Notes under the pieces: generated by a model | Told to the model about the DNA's origin: nothing | The model's database searches: none | Seen by the model: the letters and a program-made list of their open reading frames with translations, nothing else | Part shown: positions 1 through 7,306 of the stretch, in pieces | How the letters are laid out: every line of letters begins with the position of its first letter | How positions within the stretch are numbered: the stretch's first letter is position 1 | NCBI GenBank assembly: GCA_002409995.1 | Contig: DHOR01000014.1 | Span: 583-64,582, forward strand | From: Hungatella sp. UBA5385 | GTDB taxonomy: Bacteria > Bacillota > Clostridia > Lachnospirales > Lachnospiraceae | DNA: 64,000 nucleotides | Direction: 5' to 3' | Program-made: the position numbers and the translations under genes

Positions 1-269
1 AATTTAAGGGAACAGGTAATATGGAACTGGTTCTTGACCGCAAACTGTCAGAGAAACGTATCTTCCCTGCCATTGATATATTAAAGTCAGGTACAAGGCG
101 TGATGATCTTCTTTTATCAAGAGAAGAGGCAGAGGCAGTTGATCTTGTGCGCAAGGCAACCAATACATTAAAGCCGGAAGATTCCGTTGAGAAAATACTG
201 GATTTATTCGCCAGAACAAGGACAAATCATGAATTTGTGGAGATGTCAAAAAAGATGCGCTTTTTCTAA
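1..269 (+). CDS. rho: Transcription termination factor Rho, C-terminal end (5' cut by window)
   Basis: Only the last 88 codons are present; the open frame runs in from base 3 and stops with TAA at 267-269. The visible sequence has the conserved Rho C-terminus: GTGNMELVLDRKL, then the ERIFPAIDI-like stretch KRIFPAIDI, the KSGTRRDDLLL motif and a short helical tail. This is the end of the RecA-type ATPase domain of the hexameric RNA helicase that terminates transcription. In many Clostridia rho precedes rpmE, which is also seen here and supports the call. The ATPase motifs lie outside the window, so completeness cannot be judged. Confidence 0.95.
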   Translation, partial: FKGTGNMELVLDRKLSEKRIFPAIDILKSGTRRDDLLLSREEAEAVDLVRKATNTLKPEDSVEKILDLFARTRTNHEFVEMSKKMRFF

Positions 270-288
270 TTCTTATACAAATTAATAC

Positions 289-317
289 TTGCATTCGAAA
301 ATAAATTATGCTATACT
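289..317 (+). promoter_or_regulatory. Sigma-A type promoter for rpmE
   Basis: A -35 box TTGCAT (289-294) and a -10 box TATACT (312-317) are separated by exactly 17 bases, with an extended TG two bases before the -10. Transcription would start near 324, leaving a leader of about 70 bases. The leader holds a small hairpin, TCGGT (342-346) pairing with ACCGA (352-356). Whether it regulates L31 synthesis is unknown. Confidence 0.75.
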
Positions 318-392
318 AAACAAGCTGTTTATTAGATGAAGTCGGTTTTTGACCGAGATTTAATAGAAATTATAGTATGTGAGGTGAAAATT

Positions 393-599
393 ATGAAAGA
401 AGGAATCCATCCAAACTATTATCAGGCTAAGGTTGACTGTAACTGCGGTAATGAGTTCGTTACTGGTTCTACCAAGGAAAACATTCACGTAGAGGTTTGT
501 TCTAAATGCCATTCATTCTACACTGGTCAGCAGAAAACTGCTACAGCTCGTGGACGTATTGATAAATTCAATCGTAAATATGGCGTTAATGCCGAATAA
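393..599 (+). CDS. rpmE: 50S ribosomal protein L31
   Basis: This 68-residue protein starts MKEGIHPNYY, the standard opening of bacterial L31, and belongs to the zinc-binding (C+) form: a CNCGN motif is followed about 20 residues later by CSKC, giving the cysteines that hold zinc. L31 sits on the large subunit at the bridge to the 30S head. I chose ATG 393 rather than the in-frame ATG at 336 because GAGGTG (381-386) is correctly spaced before it, the family starts here, and 336 lies inside the probable leader. A promoter lies upstream and a terminator follows, so it can be transcribed alone. Confidence 0.96.
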   Translation: MKEGIHPNYYQAKVDCNCGNEFVTGSTKENIHVEVCSKCHSFYTGQQKTATARGRIDKFNRKYGVNAE

Positions 600-613
600 G
601 ATTTATGTAGAAG

Positions 614-656
614 AAGGTTGAGTTTAGTGGAGACACTTTAGCTCAACCTTTTTTGA
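614..656 (+). terminator. Rho-independent terminator after rpmE
   Basis: AAGGTTGAG (614-622) pairs with CTCAACCTT (642-650), and a run of T follows directly. It separates rpmE from the DUF1385/prmC/prfA genes. Confidence 0.85.
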
Positions 657-725
657 GATTTTAATAAGACAATGATAGGGAAGACTGAGGGCTTCTGTTT
701 TGAATAGAGAGAGGTGGTATGTCAT

Positions 726-1664
726 ATGAAGTATTCAGGTATCGGCGGACAGGCGGTAATTGAAGGAGTTATGATGAAGAATGGGGACGAGTATGCCACT
801 GCTGTCCGCAAACCGGATGGAGAAATTGAAATTAAAAAAGACACTTATATTGGCATGGGACAAAAGGTGAAGCTGTTTTCACTGCCTTTTATCCGTGGAG
901 TTTTCAGCTTTGTTGATTCAATGGTTCTGGGAATGCGTTCATTAACATTTTCAGCTAGTTTTTTTGAGGATGATGAGGAAGAATCAGAACCTTCCAAATT
1001 TGAAAAGTTTTTAGACAGAGTTTTTGGTGAGAAGCTGGAAAAGGCATTGATGGCAGTTGTAATGGTGTTTTCAGTGATTTTAGCTGTTGGTATTTTCATG
1101 GTACTACCTTTGTTTATCGCCAATATTTTCCGGAGATTTATACAGTCACAGACAATTATGGCAATTTTAGAGGGTGTAATTCGTATCCTGATCTTTATTG
1201 CTTATATTAAAATCGTTTCCCGCATGGAAGATATCCGCCGCACATTTATGTATCATGGAGCTGAGCACAAATGTATTAACTGCCTGGAGCATGGTATGGA
1301 GCTGACTGTGGAGAATGTGAGAAACAGTTCCAAGGAACACAAACGTTGCGGGACAAGTTTTCTGTTAATCGTTATGATTATCAGCATTTTATTTTTTATG
1401 GTAGTCCGTGTAGATACCATCTGGCTGAGAGCAGTCAGCAGAATCGTATTGATTCCGGTAATTGCAGGAGTTTCCTATGAATTCCTTCGCATTGCAGGCA
1501 GAAGTGACTCTGCTCTTGTAAACCTTTTAAGCCGTCCTGGCATGTGGATGCAGGGGCTGACTACAAAAGAGCCTGACGATTCCATGATTGAGATTGGGAT
1601 TGCATCTGTAGAAGCAGTAATGGACTGGCGGGCATTTCTTGAGAAGAATTTTTCGGAGAAGTGA
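726..1664 (+). CDS. DUF1385 family membrane protein (YqhQ-like)
   Basis: This 312-residue protein has the DUF1385 hallmarks: the N-terminal GGQAVIEGVMMK motif and the central HGAEHKCINCLEHG stretch followed by HKRCGTSFLL, whose conserved His/Cys residues suggest a metal site. Hydrophobic segments lie around residues 110-135, 145-165 and 215-255. The family is widespread in Firmicutes (YqhQ in Bacillus) and has been proposed to be a metal-dependent membrane enzyme, but its reaction is not established. I chose ATG 726 over the GTG at 714 because GAGGTGG (711-717) is well placed for it. Its place directly before prmC and prfA is the usual clostridial order. Its stop codon lies two bases before the prmC ATG, so the two are probably translationally coupled. 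Confidence 0.9.
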   Translation: MKYSGIGGQAVIEGVMMKNGDEYATAVRKPDGEIEIKKDTYIGMGQKVKLFSLPFIRGVFSFVDSMVLGMRSLTFSASFFEDDEEESEPSKFEKFLDRVFGEKLEKALMAVVMVFSVILAVGIFMVLPLFIANIFRRFIQSQTIMAILEGVIRILIFIAYIKIVSRMEDIRRTFMYHGAEHKCINCLEHGMELTVENVRNSSKEHKRCGTSFLLIVMIISILFFMVVRVDTIWLRAVSRIVLIPVIAGVSYEFLRIAGRSDSALVNLLSRPGMWMQGLTTKEPDDSMIEIGIASVEAVMDWRAFLEKNFSEK

Positions 1665-1666
1665 TT

Positions 1667-2644
1667 ATGGATTTGACTTTACAATTATTATTAGATCATG
1701 GAACAGCCCGGCTTGCAGAGGCAGGCATCAGCGAGGCTGTTCTTGACTCTAAATATTTACTTTTTGAGGCATTTCAAACAGATATGACTCATTTTCTTAT
1801 GGATCGATACAGGAGGCTTACTGATGAGGATTCGGTTAAAAGAGCCATAGCGGAATACCAGAGAATGATAGAACTGCGTGCAAAACGCATCCCCCTGCAG
1901 CAGATTACTGGAAGCCGTGAATTTATGGGTCTGGAATTTAAAATAAATGAACACGTTCTGATACCAAGACAGGATACAGAAACCCTTGTTGAGCTGGTTT
2001 TAAAGGAGCAAAAGGGCAGAGAACTGTCTGTTCTTGATGTGTGTACAGGCAGCGGCTGCATTGGGGTCAGCCTTATGGCTTTAGGTGGTTATAGTCAGGT
2101 TACAGCTTTGGATATTTCCCAGGAGGCACTTTTGGTTGCAGCTTTTAATGGTAAAATGCATTTAAGCGGCAGAACGCTTTTGGATTATACAATGTCAGCC
2201 AGTGCCGAGGCAAGACCTGTCTCAGAGAAGCTGACAGAGATTCCGTGGAAGCTGGAGCTTCAGGCTGAAACTGACTTTGGAAGCCAAAGTATGGTATTTT
2301 TAAAAAGCGATCTTTTTTCTGCTCTCACAGAAGATCAGCAGTTTGATGTAATTGTTTCCAATCCGCCCTATATTCCTTCTGATGTGATTGAGGGGCTGGA
2401 GCCTGAGGTAAAGGATTACGAACCCAGGCTGGCACTTGACGGTATGGAGGACGGGCTGTATTTTTATAGAAAAATAGCTGCTGAATGCAGCCGGCATTTG
2501 AAACCCGGTGGTGCAGTTTACTTTGAAATCGGTTATAATCAAGGTGAGGCAGTCAGTGAATTGCTGAAACAGGCAGGATTTCATGATATTCGCGTGATAA
2601 AGGATGCACCTGGACTTGACCGGGTGGTTTACGGGGGATTTTAA
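1667..2644 (+). CDS. prmC: Peptide chain release factor N5-glutamine methyltransferase PrmC
   Basis: PrmC methylates the glutamine of the GGQ loop in release factors, using S-adenosylmethionine. The SAM-binding motif VLDVCTGSGCIGV is at about residues 122-134 and the catalytic NPPY motif is at residues 232-235. The N-terminal helical substrate-recognition domain is present. At 325 residues it is longer than the usual 275-290; the extra length falls between the SAM motif and NPPY, in a stretch around residues 165-220 rich in Ala, Glu and Ser that looks like a lineage-specific insertion. ATG 1667 is preferred to GTG 1661 because GGAG at 1654-1657 is better spaced. The gene is followed by its substrate gene prfA after 26 bases. 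Confidence 0.95.
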   Translation: MDLTLQLLLDHGTARLAEAGISEAVLDSKYLLFEAFQTDMTHFLMDRYRRLTDEDSVKRAIAEYQRMIELRAKRIPLQQITGSREFMGLEFKINEHVLIPRQDTETLVELVLKEQKGRELSVLDVCTGSGCIGVSLMALGGYSQVTALDISQEALLVAAFNGKMHLSGRTLLDYTMSASAEARPVSEKLTEIPWKLELQAETDFGSQSMVFLKSDLFSALTEDQQFDVIVSNPPYIPSDVIEGLEPEVKDYEPRLALDGMEDGLYFYRKIAAECSRHLKPGGAVYFEIGYNQGEAVSELLKQAGFHDIRVIKDAPGLDRVVYGGF

Positions 2645-2670
2645 CCCTGATATAAGTTTGGAGGATATAT

Positions 2671-3744
2671 ATGTTTGATAAATTAGATGATATTCTGATC
2701 CATTATGAGGAGCTGATGCAGGAGCTTAACAATCCTTCTGTAGCCGAGGATCAGAACAGATTCCGCAAGCTGATGAAGGAGCAGGCAGACTTAGCTCCCC
2801 TTGTGGAAACATACACAGAATATAAAAAAGCAAAACAGGCAGTGGAAGACAGTCTTATGATTCTGGAAGAGGAAAGCGATGAAGAGATGAGAGATCTTGC
2901 CAAGGAAGAGCTGTCTGATGCCAGAAAGAGCATTGAGACACTGGAGCAGCAGCTTAAGATTCTTCTTCTTCCTACAGACCCTAATGATGAAAAGAATATT
3001 CTTCTGGAGATTCGTGCAGGAGCAGGCGGCGATGAGGCAGCCCTGTTTGCATCAGAGCTTTACCGCATGTATATAAACTATGCAGAAAGCCAGCGCTGGA
3101 AGGTAGAGCTGATCAATGTCAATGAAAATGGAATCGGCGGTTTTAAAGAGGTTGTGGCAATGATTACAGGAAAAGGTGCATACTCCAAGATGAAGTATGA
3201 AAGCGGTGTTCACCGTGTTCAGCGTGTACCTGAAACTGAAAGCGGCGGAAGAATTCATACTTCAACTGCAACCGTTGCTGTTATGCCTGAAGCAGAGGAA
3301 GTGGATGTAGTCATTGATGATAAGGACATCAGAATTGATGTTATGCGTGCATCAGGCAATGGCGGTCAGTGTGTTAATACAACTGACTCAGCTGTACGTT
3401 TGACTCATATGCCATCAGGTATTGTTATCTACAGCCAGACTGAGAAATCACAGCTGCAGAATAAGGAAAAAGCGTTCCGTCTTCTGCGTTCCAAGCTGTA
3501 TGATATTGAACTGGAGAAGAGACAGAGCTCTGAGGCAGAAGCCCGCAGAAGCCAGATTGGTACAGGCGACCGGTCTGAGAAAATCCGTACTTACAATTTC
3601 CCACAGGGACGTGTAACGGATCATAGAATTAAGCTGACTCTGTATAAGATTGACAATATTATGAATGGTGATATTGCTGAATTGCTGGATAGTCTGATTG
3701 CAGCGGATCAGGCGGAGAAGCTGGCAAGGATGAACGAAAATTAA
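2671..3744 (+). CDS. prfA: Peptide chain release factor 1 (RF1)
   Basis: This 357-residue protein is full length for RF1. It carries the GGQ tripeptide at residues 231-233, which enters the peptidyl-transferase centre and is the target of PrmC. It also has the PxT stop-codon recognition motif as PET (187-189), the form that reads UAA and UAG, which marks it as RF1 rather than RF2. Flanking motifs such as GAGGDEAALFA and GRIHTSTATVAVMPE are typical. A GGAGGATAT ribosome site precedes ATG 2671. It ends the conserved core block; a terminator follows within 12 bases of the stop codon. Confidence 0.97.
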   Translation: MFDKLDDILIHYEELMQELNNPSVAEDQNRFRKLMKEQADLAPLVETYTEYKKAKQAVEDSLMILEEESDEEMRDLAKEELSDARKSIETLEQQLKILLLPTDPNDEKNILLEIRAGAGGDEAALFASELYRMYINYAESQRWKVELINVNENGIGGFKEVVAMITGKGAYSKMKYESGVHRVQRVPETESGGRIHTSTATVAVMPEAEEVDVVIDDKDIRIDVMRASGNGGQCVNTTDSAVRLTHMPSGIVIYSQTEKSQLQNKEKAFRLLRSKLYDIELEKRQSSEAEARRSQIGTGDRSEKIRTYNFPQGRVTDHRIKLTLYKIDNIMNGDIAELLDSLIAADQAEKLARMNEN

Positions 3745-3755
3745 TTGATGAATGG

Positions 3756-3793
3756 ACCTGTATTGGCTCTTAGGGGCTGATGCAGGTTTTCTT
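3756..3793 (+). terminator. Terminator after prfA
   Basis: A 14-bp stem with several G-U pairs (3756-3769 with 3774-3787) closes on a four-base loop and is followed by TTTTCTTT. It marks the end of the core chromosomal block. Confidence 0.75.
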
Positions 3794-3812
3794 TATATTG
3801 CAAAAATAACTC

Positions 3813-3841
3813 TTGATTATTTTTGAAAAATCAGTTATACT
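3813..3841 (+). promoter_or_regulatory. Promoter for the surface-protein island
   Basis: TTGATT (3813-3818) and TATACT (3836-3841) are separated by 17 bases, a near-consensus sigma-A promoter. Transcription would start near 3848, about 200 bases before the first gene. Confidence 0.75.
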
Positions 3842-4047
3842 CTTTTTACAGTTCCGGATCTGATGCTGGAACATCTTCTGGATTAGAGATAATCCAATCA
3901 ATTTATATTTCTTAAAAGAATCCCAATTGTTTTGATTTTATGTTATTTAGGATTTACAGAATTTCTATCTGTATTCTTTTTTCGTATCTGTTTTTGTGTT
4001 TTTTCTTAATTATTCCCTATATTTAAACAACTGAAGGAGTGATGTTT
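3842..4047 (+). other. Long 5' leader with two hairpins, no gene
   Basis: This stretch of about 200 bases has no supported gene. It can form a hairpin from GTTCC (3851-3855) with GGAAC (3868-3872), and a second with a 6-bp stem GGATTA/TAATCC (3880-3895) closed by a GAGA tetraloop of the GNRA type. The remainder is T-rich. I do not recognise a known riboswitch class. Confidence 0.4.
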
Positions 4048-5043
4048 ATGAAATGTCTGAAGAGGTATCGTTTCTTTCTGATTCTGCTTTTCTCTGTATT
4101 ACTGTCTGGAGCAGGCGGTGGTATTAGTGAATCGAGGGCTCTATATCAGCAGACAGACTATGCAGATAGTGCAGAGATTGACGATGAGAATATCATTTGC
4201 AGGTCTGAGATTATGTATTCCAAAGAGGAGATCCAGGAACCGGAATCTGTGTATATTCATGAGTCAGGGAGGAAGTATGGTTTAAAGAGCTGGCATCTGG
4301 AAACTGTGACAGTTGAAGCCAGAAAAGAAGAGGTTAAAAAGACTGTGCGATATGAAAAAGTGGAAGACAGCAATGCAATTCCTTCTGAACTTGTAATAGT
4401 TTCAGAAAATACCACAACAGGTCAGAGTGTGAAGGAAAATTATCCTGTATTGAATATTAAGTGTGAAAAGGAATGGTGGTCAGATGATTTTTCCTTTCCA
4501 GCTGTATTTCATCAGTATGAAGCAGATTATTACCAGCTGGGATCAGACCATGTGATGCACAATGAGGAAAGACCAGGACTGGAGACATTTGACATTGCTC
4601 TGTTAAGTGAAATTGGAGTAAATCCTGAGAATTACAGAATAACAGATGCAAAGTGGAATGGGGAAGCTTACATAGACGATCAGGGAATTATGTGTAGAAA
4701 TGCCATTGTTTCAGGGCAAAAGAAACTTGCTGATTATCAGGTGACTTATGGAGGAACTGTAGAATATCCAGAAACATTTGGAACTCAGCGTGTGGCTGTG
4801 TATGGAACGCCGGAGAGTGGTTTAGAACAAATGAGACCGGCGATGGACAAACCTATAGATTCAATAGAACTTTATTCAGAACCTTATGAGCAGACTCCAA
4901 AGTATGAGATTATACAGCAGACAGTAATCATAACATTGTCATTGCTGCTGGTTGTGGCTGTATTGCTATTTCTGGTTTGGTTATTATTAAAAAGTTTACA
5001 TAAATCCAAAGAGAAACAGAAAGAGAGGTTGGGAGATATTTAA
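4048..5043 (+). CDS. Secreted or membrane-anchored protein of unknown function, two TM segments
   Basis: I do not recognise this 331-residue protein. It has an N-terminal hydrophobic segment (about residues 8-24) that could be a signal peptide, a long extracellular-looking part rich in Glu, Tyr and Ser, and a second strong membrane segment near the C-terminus (about residues 293-317) followed by a Lys-rich tail. This suggests a protein anchored by its C-terminus with most of its mass outside. There is no sortase motif or catalytic signature. Start ATG 4048 is chosen over GTG 4039 and ATG 4042 because AAGGAG at 4034-4039 lies eight bases before it. It is the first gene after the island promoter, 47 bases before a choline-binding-repeat protein. 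An accessory role in surface-protein display is a guess from context. Confidence 0.75.
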   Translation: MKCLKRYRFFLILLFSVLLSGAGGGISESRALYQQTDYADSAEIDDENIICRSEIMYSKEEIQEPESVYIHESGRKYGLKSWHLETVTVEARKEEVKKTVRYEKVEDSNAIPSELVIVSENTTTGQSVKENYPVLNIKCEKEWWSDDFSFPAVFHQYEADYYQLGSDHVMHNEERPGLETFDIALLSEIGVNPENYRITDAKWNGEAYIDDQGIMCRNAIVSGQKKLADYQVTYGGTVEYPETFGTQRVAVYGTPESGLEQMRPAMDKPIDSIELYSEPYEQTPKYEIIQQTVIITLSLLLVVAVLLFLVWLLLKSLHKSKEKQKERLGDI

Positions 5044-5090
5044 TCATAAGCAATAAAAGCTATAGAAATTTATGAAAAGAGAGGAGAAAC

Positions 5091-7268
5091 ATGAAAAGCA
5101 ATTATTTAATTCTGTCTGCTGCACTGAGCATAATAATGGCATTTCCCAGCCATGCTGCATGGATAAACCAAAATAATAGTTGGTTTTATCAGATGGAAGA
5201 TCAGCAGATTGTAAAAAACTCATGGAGAAAAATAGATAATGATTGGTATTTTTTTGATGAGACTGGAACCATGGTAACTGGTTGGAAGCAAATAAATAAT
5301 AAGTGGTATTTTTTAAATCCTATGCCTGATGGTACGAAGGGAAAGATGGTAACTGGCTGGCATTGGATTGATGGGTGGTGTTACTATTTCTCCACTAGTG
5401 AATTGCCGCAACAGCCAGAAGGGGCTATGTATTCAGATCAGTTAACTCCAGATGGGTATTTTGTTAATGAGTCAGGAGCGTGGACTGATGCAGCAGGAAA
5501 TGTTCAGTATACCGCCGGAAAAGGGATATTGACGAAAATGAATGGAGTAGCAGGCAATAAATATTCTGGAAATAGAGGTGGAAGTTCTGGAGGGGGCGGA
5601 GGAAATGGTGGAAGTTCTGGGAATTTAGTTGAAGAAGATGGGGGAAACGGAGATGATCTTGACAAAGTAGATGGAAATGAAAAAGAAGATATTGACAAGA
5701 TAGATGAAGATGAAAAAGAAGATCCTGTAGGAATTGAAGAGGGTGAAAATTCCAATTTGGAAAATGAGGTTGGGAATCCTGGCGGTTCAGAAAGTATAAA
5801 GCCTGAAGCAACTCCTTCCGAAGCAACGAAGGTTAGCTGGGATATATACTTTGTAGAAGCAGAAAATCACAGTCACCAGATATTAAAGCCCCAGCATGGA
5901 ATAACAGAAGAGGGTGAAAGGCTAACTGTAGACTTTCCAGAACGTTTGATAGATCCTGATGGCTATTACTATCAGTCTCTTGTGCCTAGTCCATGGAATG
6001 TAATTGTAAATGGTACCGGTACACAAAAATACTACATAGAGTATGAAAAGGATGGACAAATTAAGTTACCCGAGAATCCCGATCAAGGAGTAAAAGCTAA
6101 GCTACAGGAATGGCTTAACTTATCAAGAACAGCAGATAAGGCTATTACAGGGCAGGAGGCTGCAGATCAGCAGCTTATTTCTGCCAGTCTAAAGGAAAGT
6201 AATCAACGGTTGAAAAATCTTGTATCAATGGTTTCAAACACAAATCGTTATGAGGTGTACATAATTGCAAAAGGCTATATGCCAAATTCTCTAATTATTG
6301 GTCAGACATTTCCTGATGTCAAAAATATCTCGGAATTGATTGTGGACAGATTAGAAATTGAAGAGGTCACATATACGATTTTACGAATAGGATTTGAAAA
6401 AAGCTATATGTCAGACCGTTGTGAGCACGATTTTGAGGTAACAGATTATATAGCACCCAAATGTATGAATCAGGGACATGAGACTTTGCAGTGCATGAAA
6501 TGTGATCTGGAAGAAACCGTAATATTGCCAGCTCTCAATCATAAGGACACTGACCATAACGGATTTTGCGATATCTGCTATGCAGCAGTAAATGAAGGCG
6601 AAATGCCTGCAATTGTCCACTTTGATATAGGAGATGTGCAGGCAAGACAAATCGGAGATCGAATTTATCTGTTTCGTTGTATTGATGATGACTATGAGGA
6701 CGGCATGGGTAATAATCAGCAATCAGCTCTATTCCTCTGTGACACAGTGATTCGCTCTGACATAGAAAGTACAGCACTAAAGATAAAAAAAATGACCTTT
6801 GGAAGCAACAATAATTACAAATACTCAAATGTAAGAACCTGGCTGAATAATTCCGCAATGGATCAACTATTTGACGGTAATATTTCCTATACCGGCATTA
6901 CAGCAGCTTACAAAGGACAGACAACAAAGGGCACCTACGAACAATTTGACGAGGATAGTCTTGCTGCATGTGAAAAACCTTTTCAAATGATGGAAGATAA
7001 GATATTCATTCTGTCTGTAGAGGAGGCTATAAAGTACAGAGATTATTTATGGTCCTTTGAAGGCAGCACAAATAATAATCCTGAAACCCAGCTATCCGCT
7101 TATTCTAGAGGTTATTATCTGCGGACTCCCCAGTATGCAGGCTCTGGTTCTTTCCAATATGGAAATGGAGTCTATGCTATTGATCTAATAAACGGAAATA
7201 TTCATACAGTTAATGTCAATAGTACTGACATTGGAATACGCCCGGCATTTACAGTCCCACAAGGTTGA
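5091..7268 (+). CDS. Secreted CW_binding-repeat protein with C-terminal DUF6273-like domain
   Basis: This 725-residue protein is exported: a signal peptide with a likely cut after PSHA (about residue 23). Residues 24-115 hold aromatic repeats of the choline/cell-wall-binding type (for example MVTGWKQINNKWYFLN), ending in a cap that reads TPDGYFVNESGAW. Next come a Gly/Ser linker (about 160-175), a very acidic stretch of Asp/Glu/Lys to about 225 and an ATPSEAT linker. Around residues 444-499 is a Cys-rich segment (CMKC, DTDHNGFCDIC) common in clostridial surface proteins. The C-terminal part (about 503-725) resembles DUF6273, including the terminal GIRPAF motif; the function of that domain is not known. 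A GAGAGGAGAAAC ribosome site precedes ATG 5091. It probably shares an operon with the genes on either side. Confidence 0.85.
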   Translation: MKSNYLILSAALSIIMAFPSHAAWINQNNSWFYQMEDQQIVKNSWRKIDNDWYFFDETGTMVTGWKQINNKWYFLNPMPDGTKGKMVTGWHWIDGWCYYFSTSELPQQPEGAMYSDQLTPDGYFVNESGAWTDAAGNVQYTAGKGILTKMNGVAGNKYSGNRGGSSGGGGGNGGSSGNLVEEDGGNGDDLDKVDGNEKEDIDKIDEDEKEDPVGIEEGENSNLENEVGNPGGSESIKPEATPSEATKVSWDIYFVEAENHSHQILKPQHGITEEGERLTVDFPERLIDPDGYYYQSLVPSPWNVIVNGTGTQKYYIEYEKDGQIKLPENPDQGVKAKLQEWLNLSRTADKAITGQEAADQQLISASLKESNQRLKNLVSMVSNTNRYEVYIIAKGYMPNSLIIGQTFPDVKNISELIVDRLEIEEVTYTILRIGFEKSYMSDRCEHDFEVTDYIAPKCMNQGHETLQCMKCDLEETVILPALNHKDTDHNGFCDICYAAVNEGEMPAIVHFDIGDVQARQIGDRIYLFRCIDDDYEDGMGNNQQSALFLCDTVIRSDIESTALKIKKMTFGSNNNYKYSNVRTWLNNSAMDQLFDGNISYTGITAAYKGQTTKGTYEQFDEDSLAACEKPFQMMEDKIFILSVEEAIKYRDYLWSFEGSTNNNPETQLSAYSRGYYLRTPQYAGSGSFQYGNGVYAIDLINGNIHTVNVNSTDIGIRPAFTVPQG

Positions 7269-7306
7269 TATTTGTATTTCTAAAAAGTCTAAAAGAGGAG
7301 AATTAA

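Noticed and set aside
3842..4047. Cyclic-di-GMP or other known riboswitch in the island leader
   Set aside because: The hairpins do not match any riboswitch consensus that I can recall, and no conserved core motif is present.
5464..5826. Open frames on the - strand opposite the Gly/Ser and acidic linkers of the 725-residue protein
   Set aside because: They arise from the biased composition of the coding strand, have no ribosome site and lie fully inside a clear gene.
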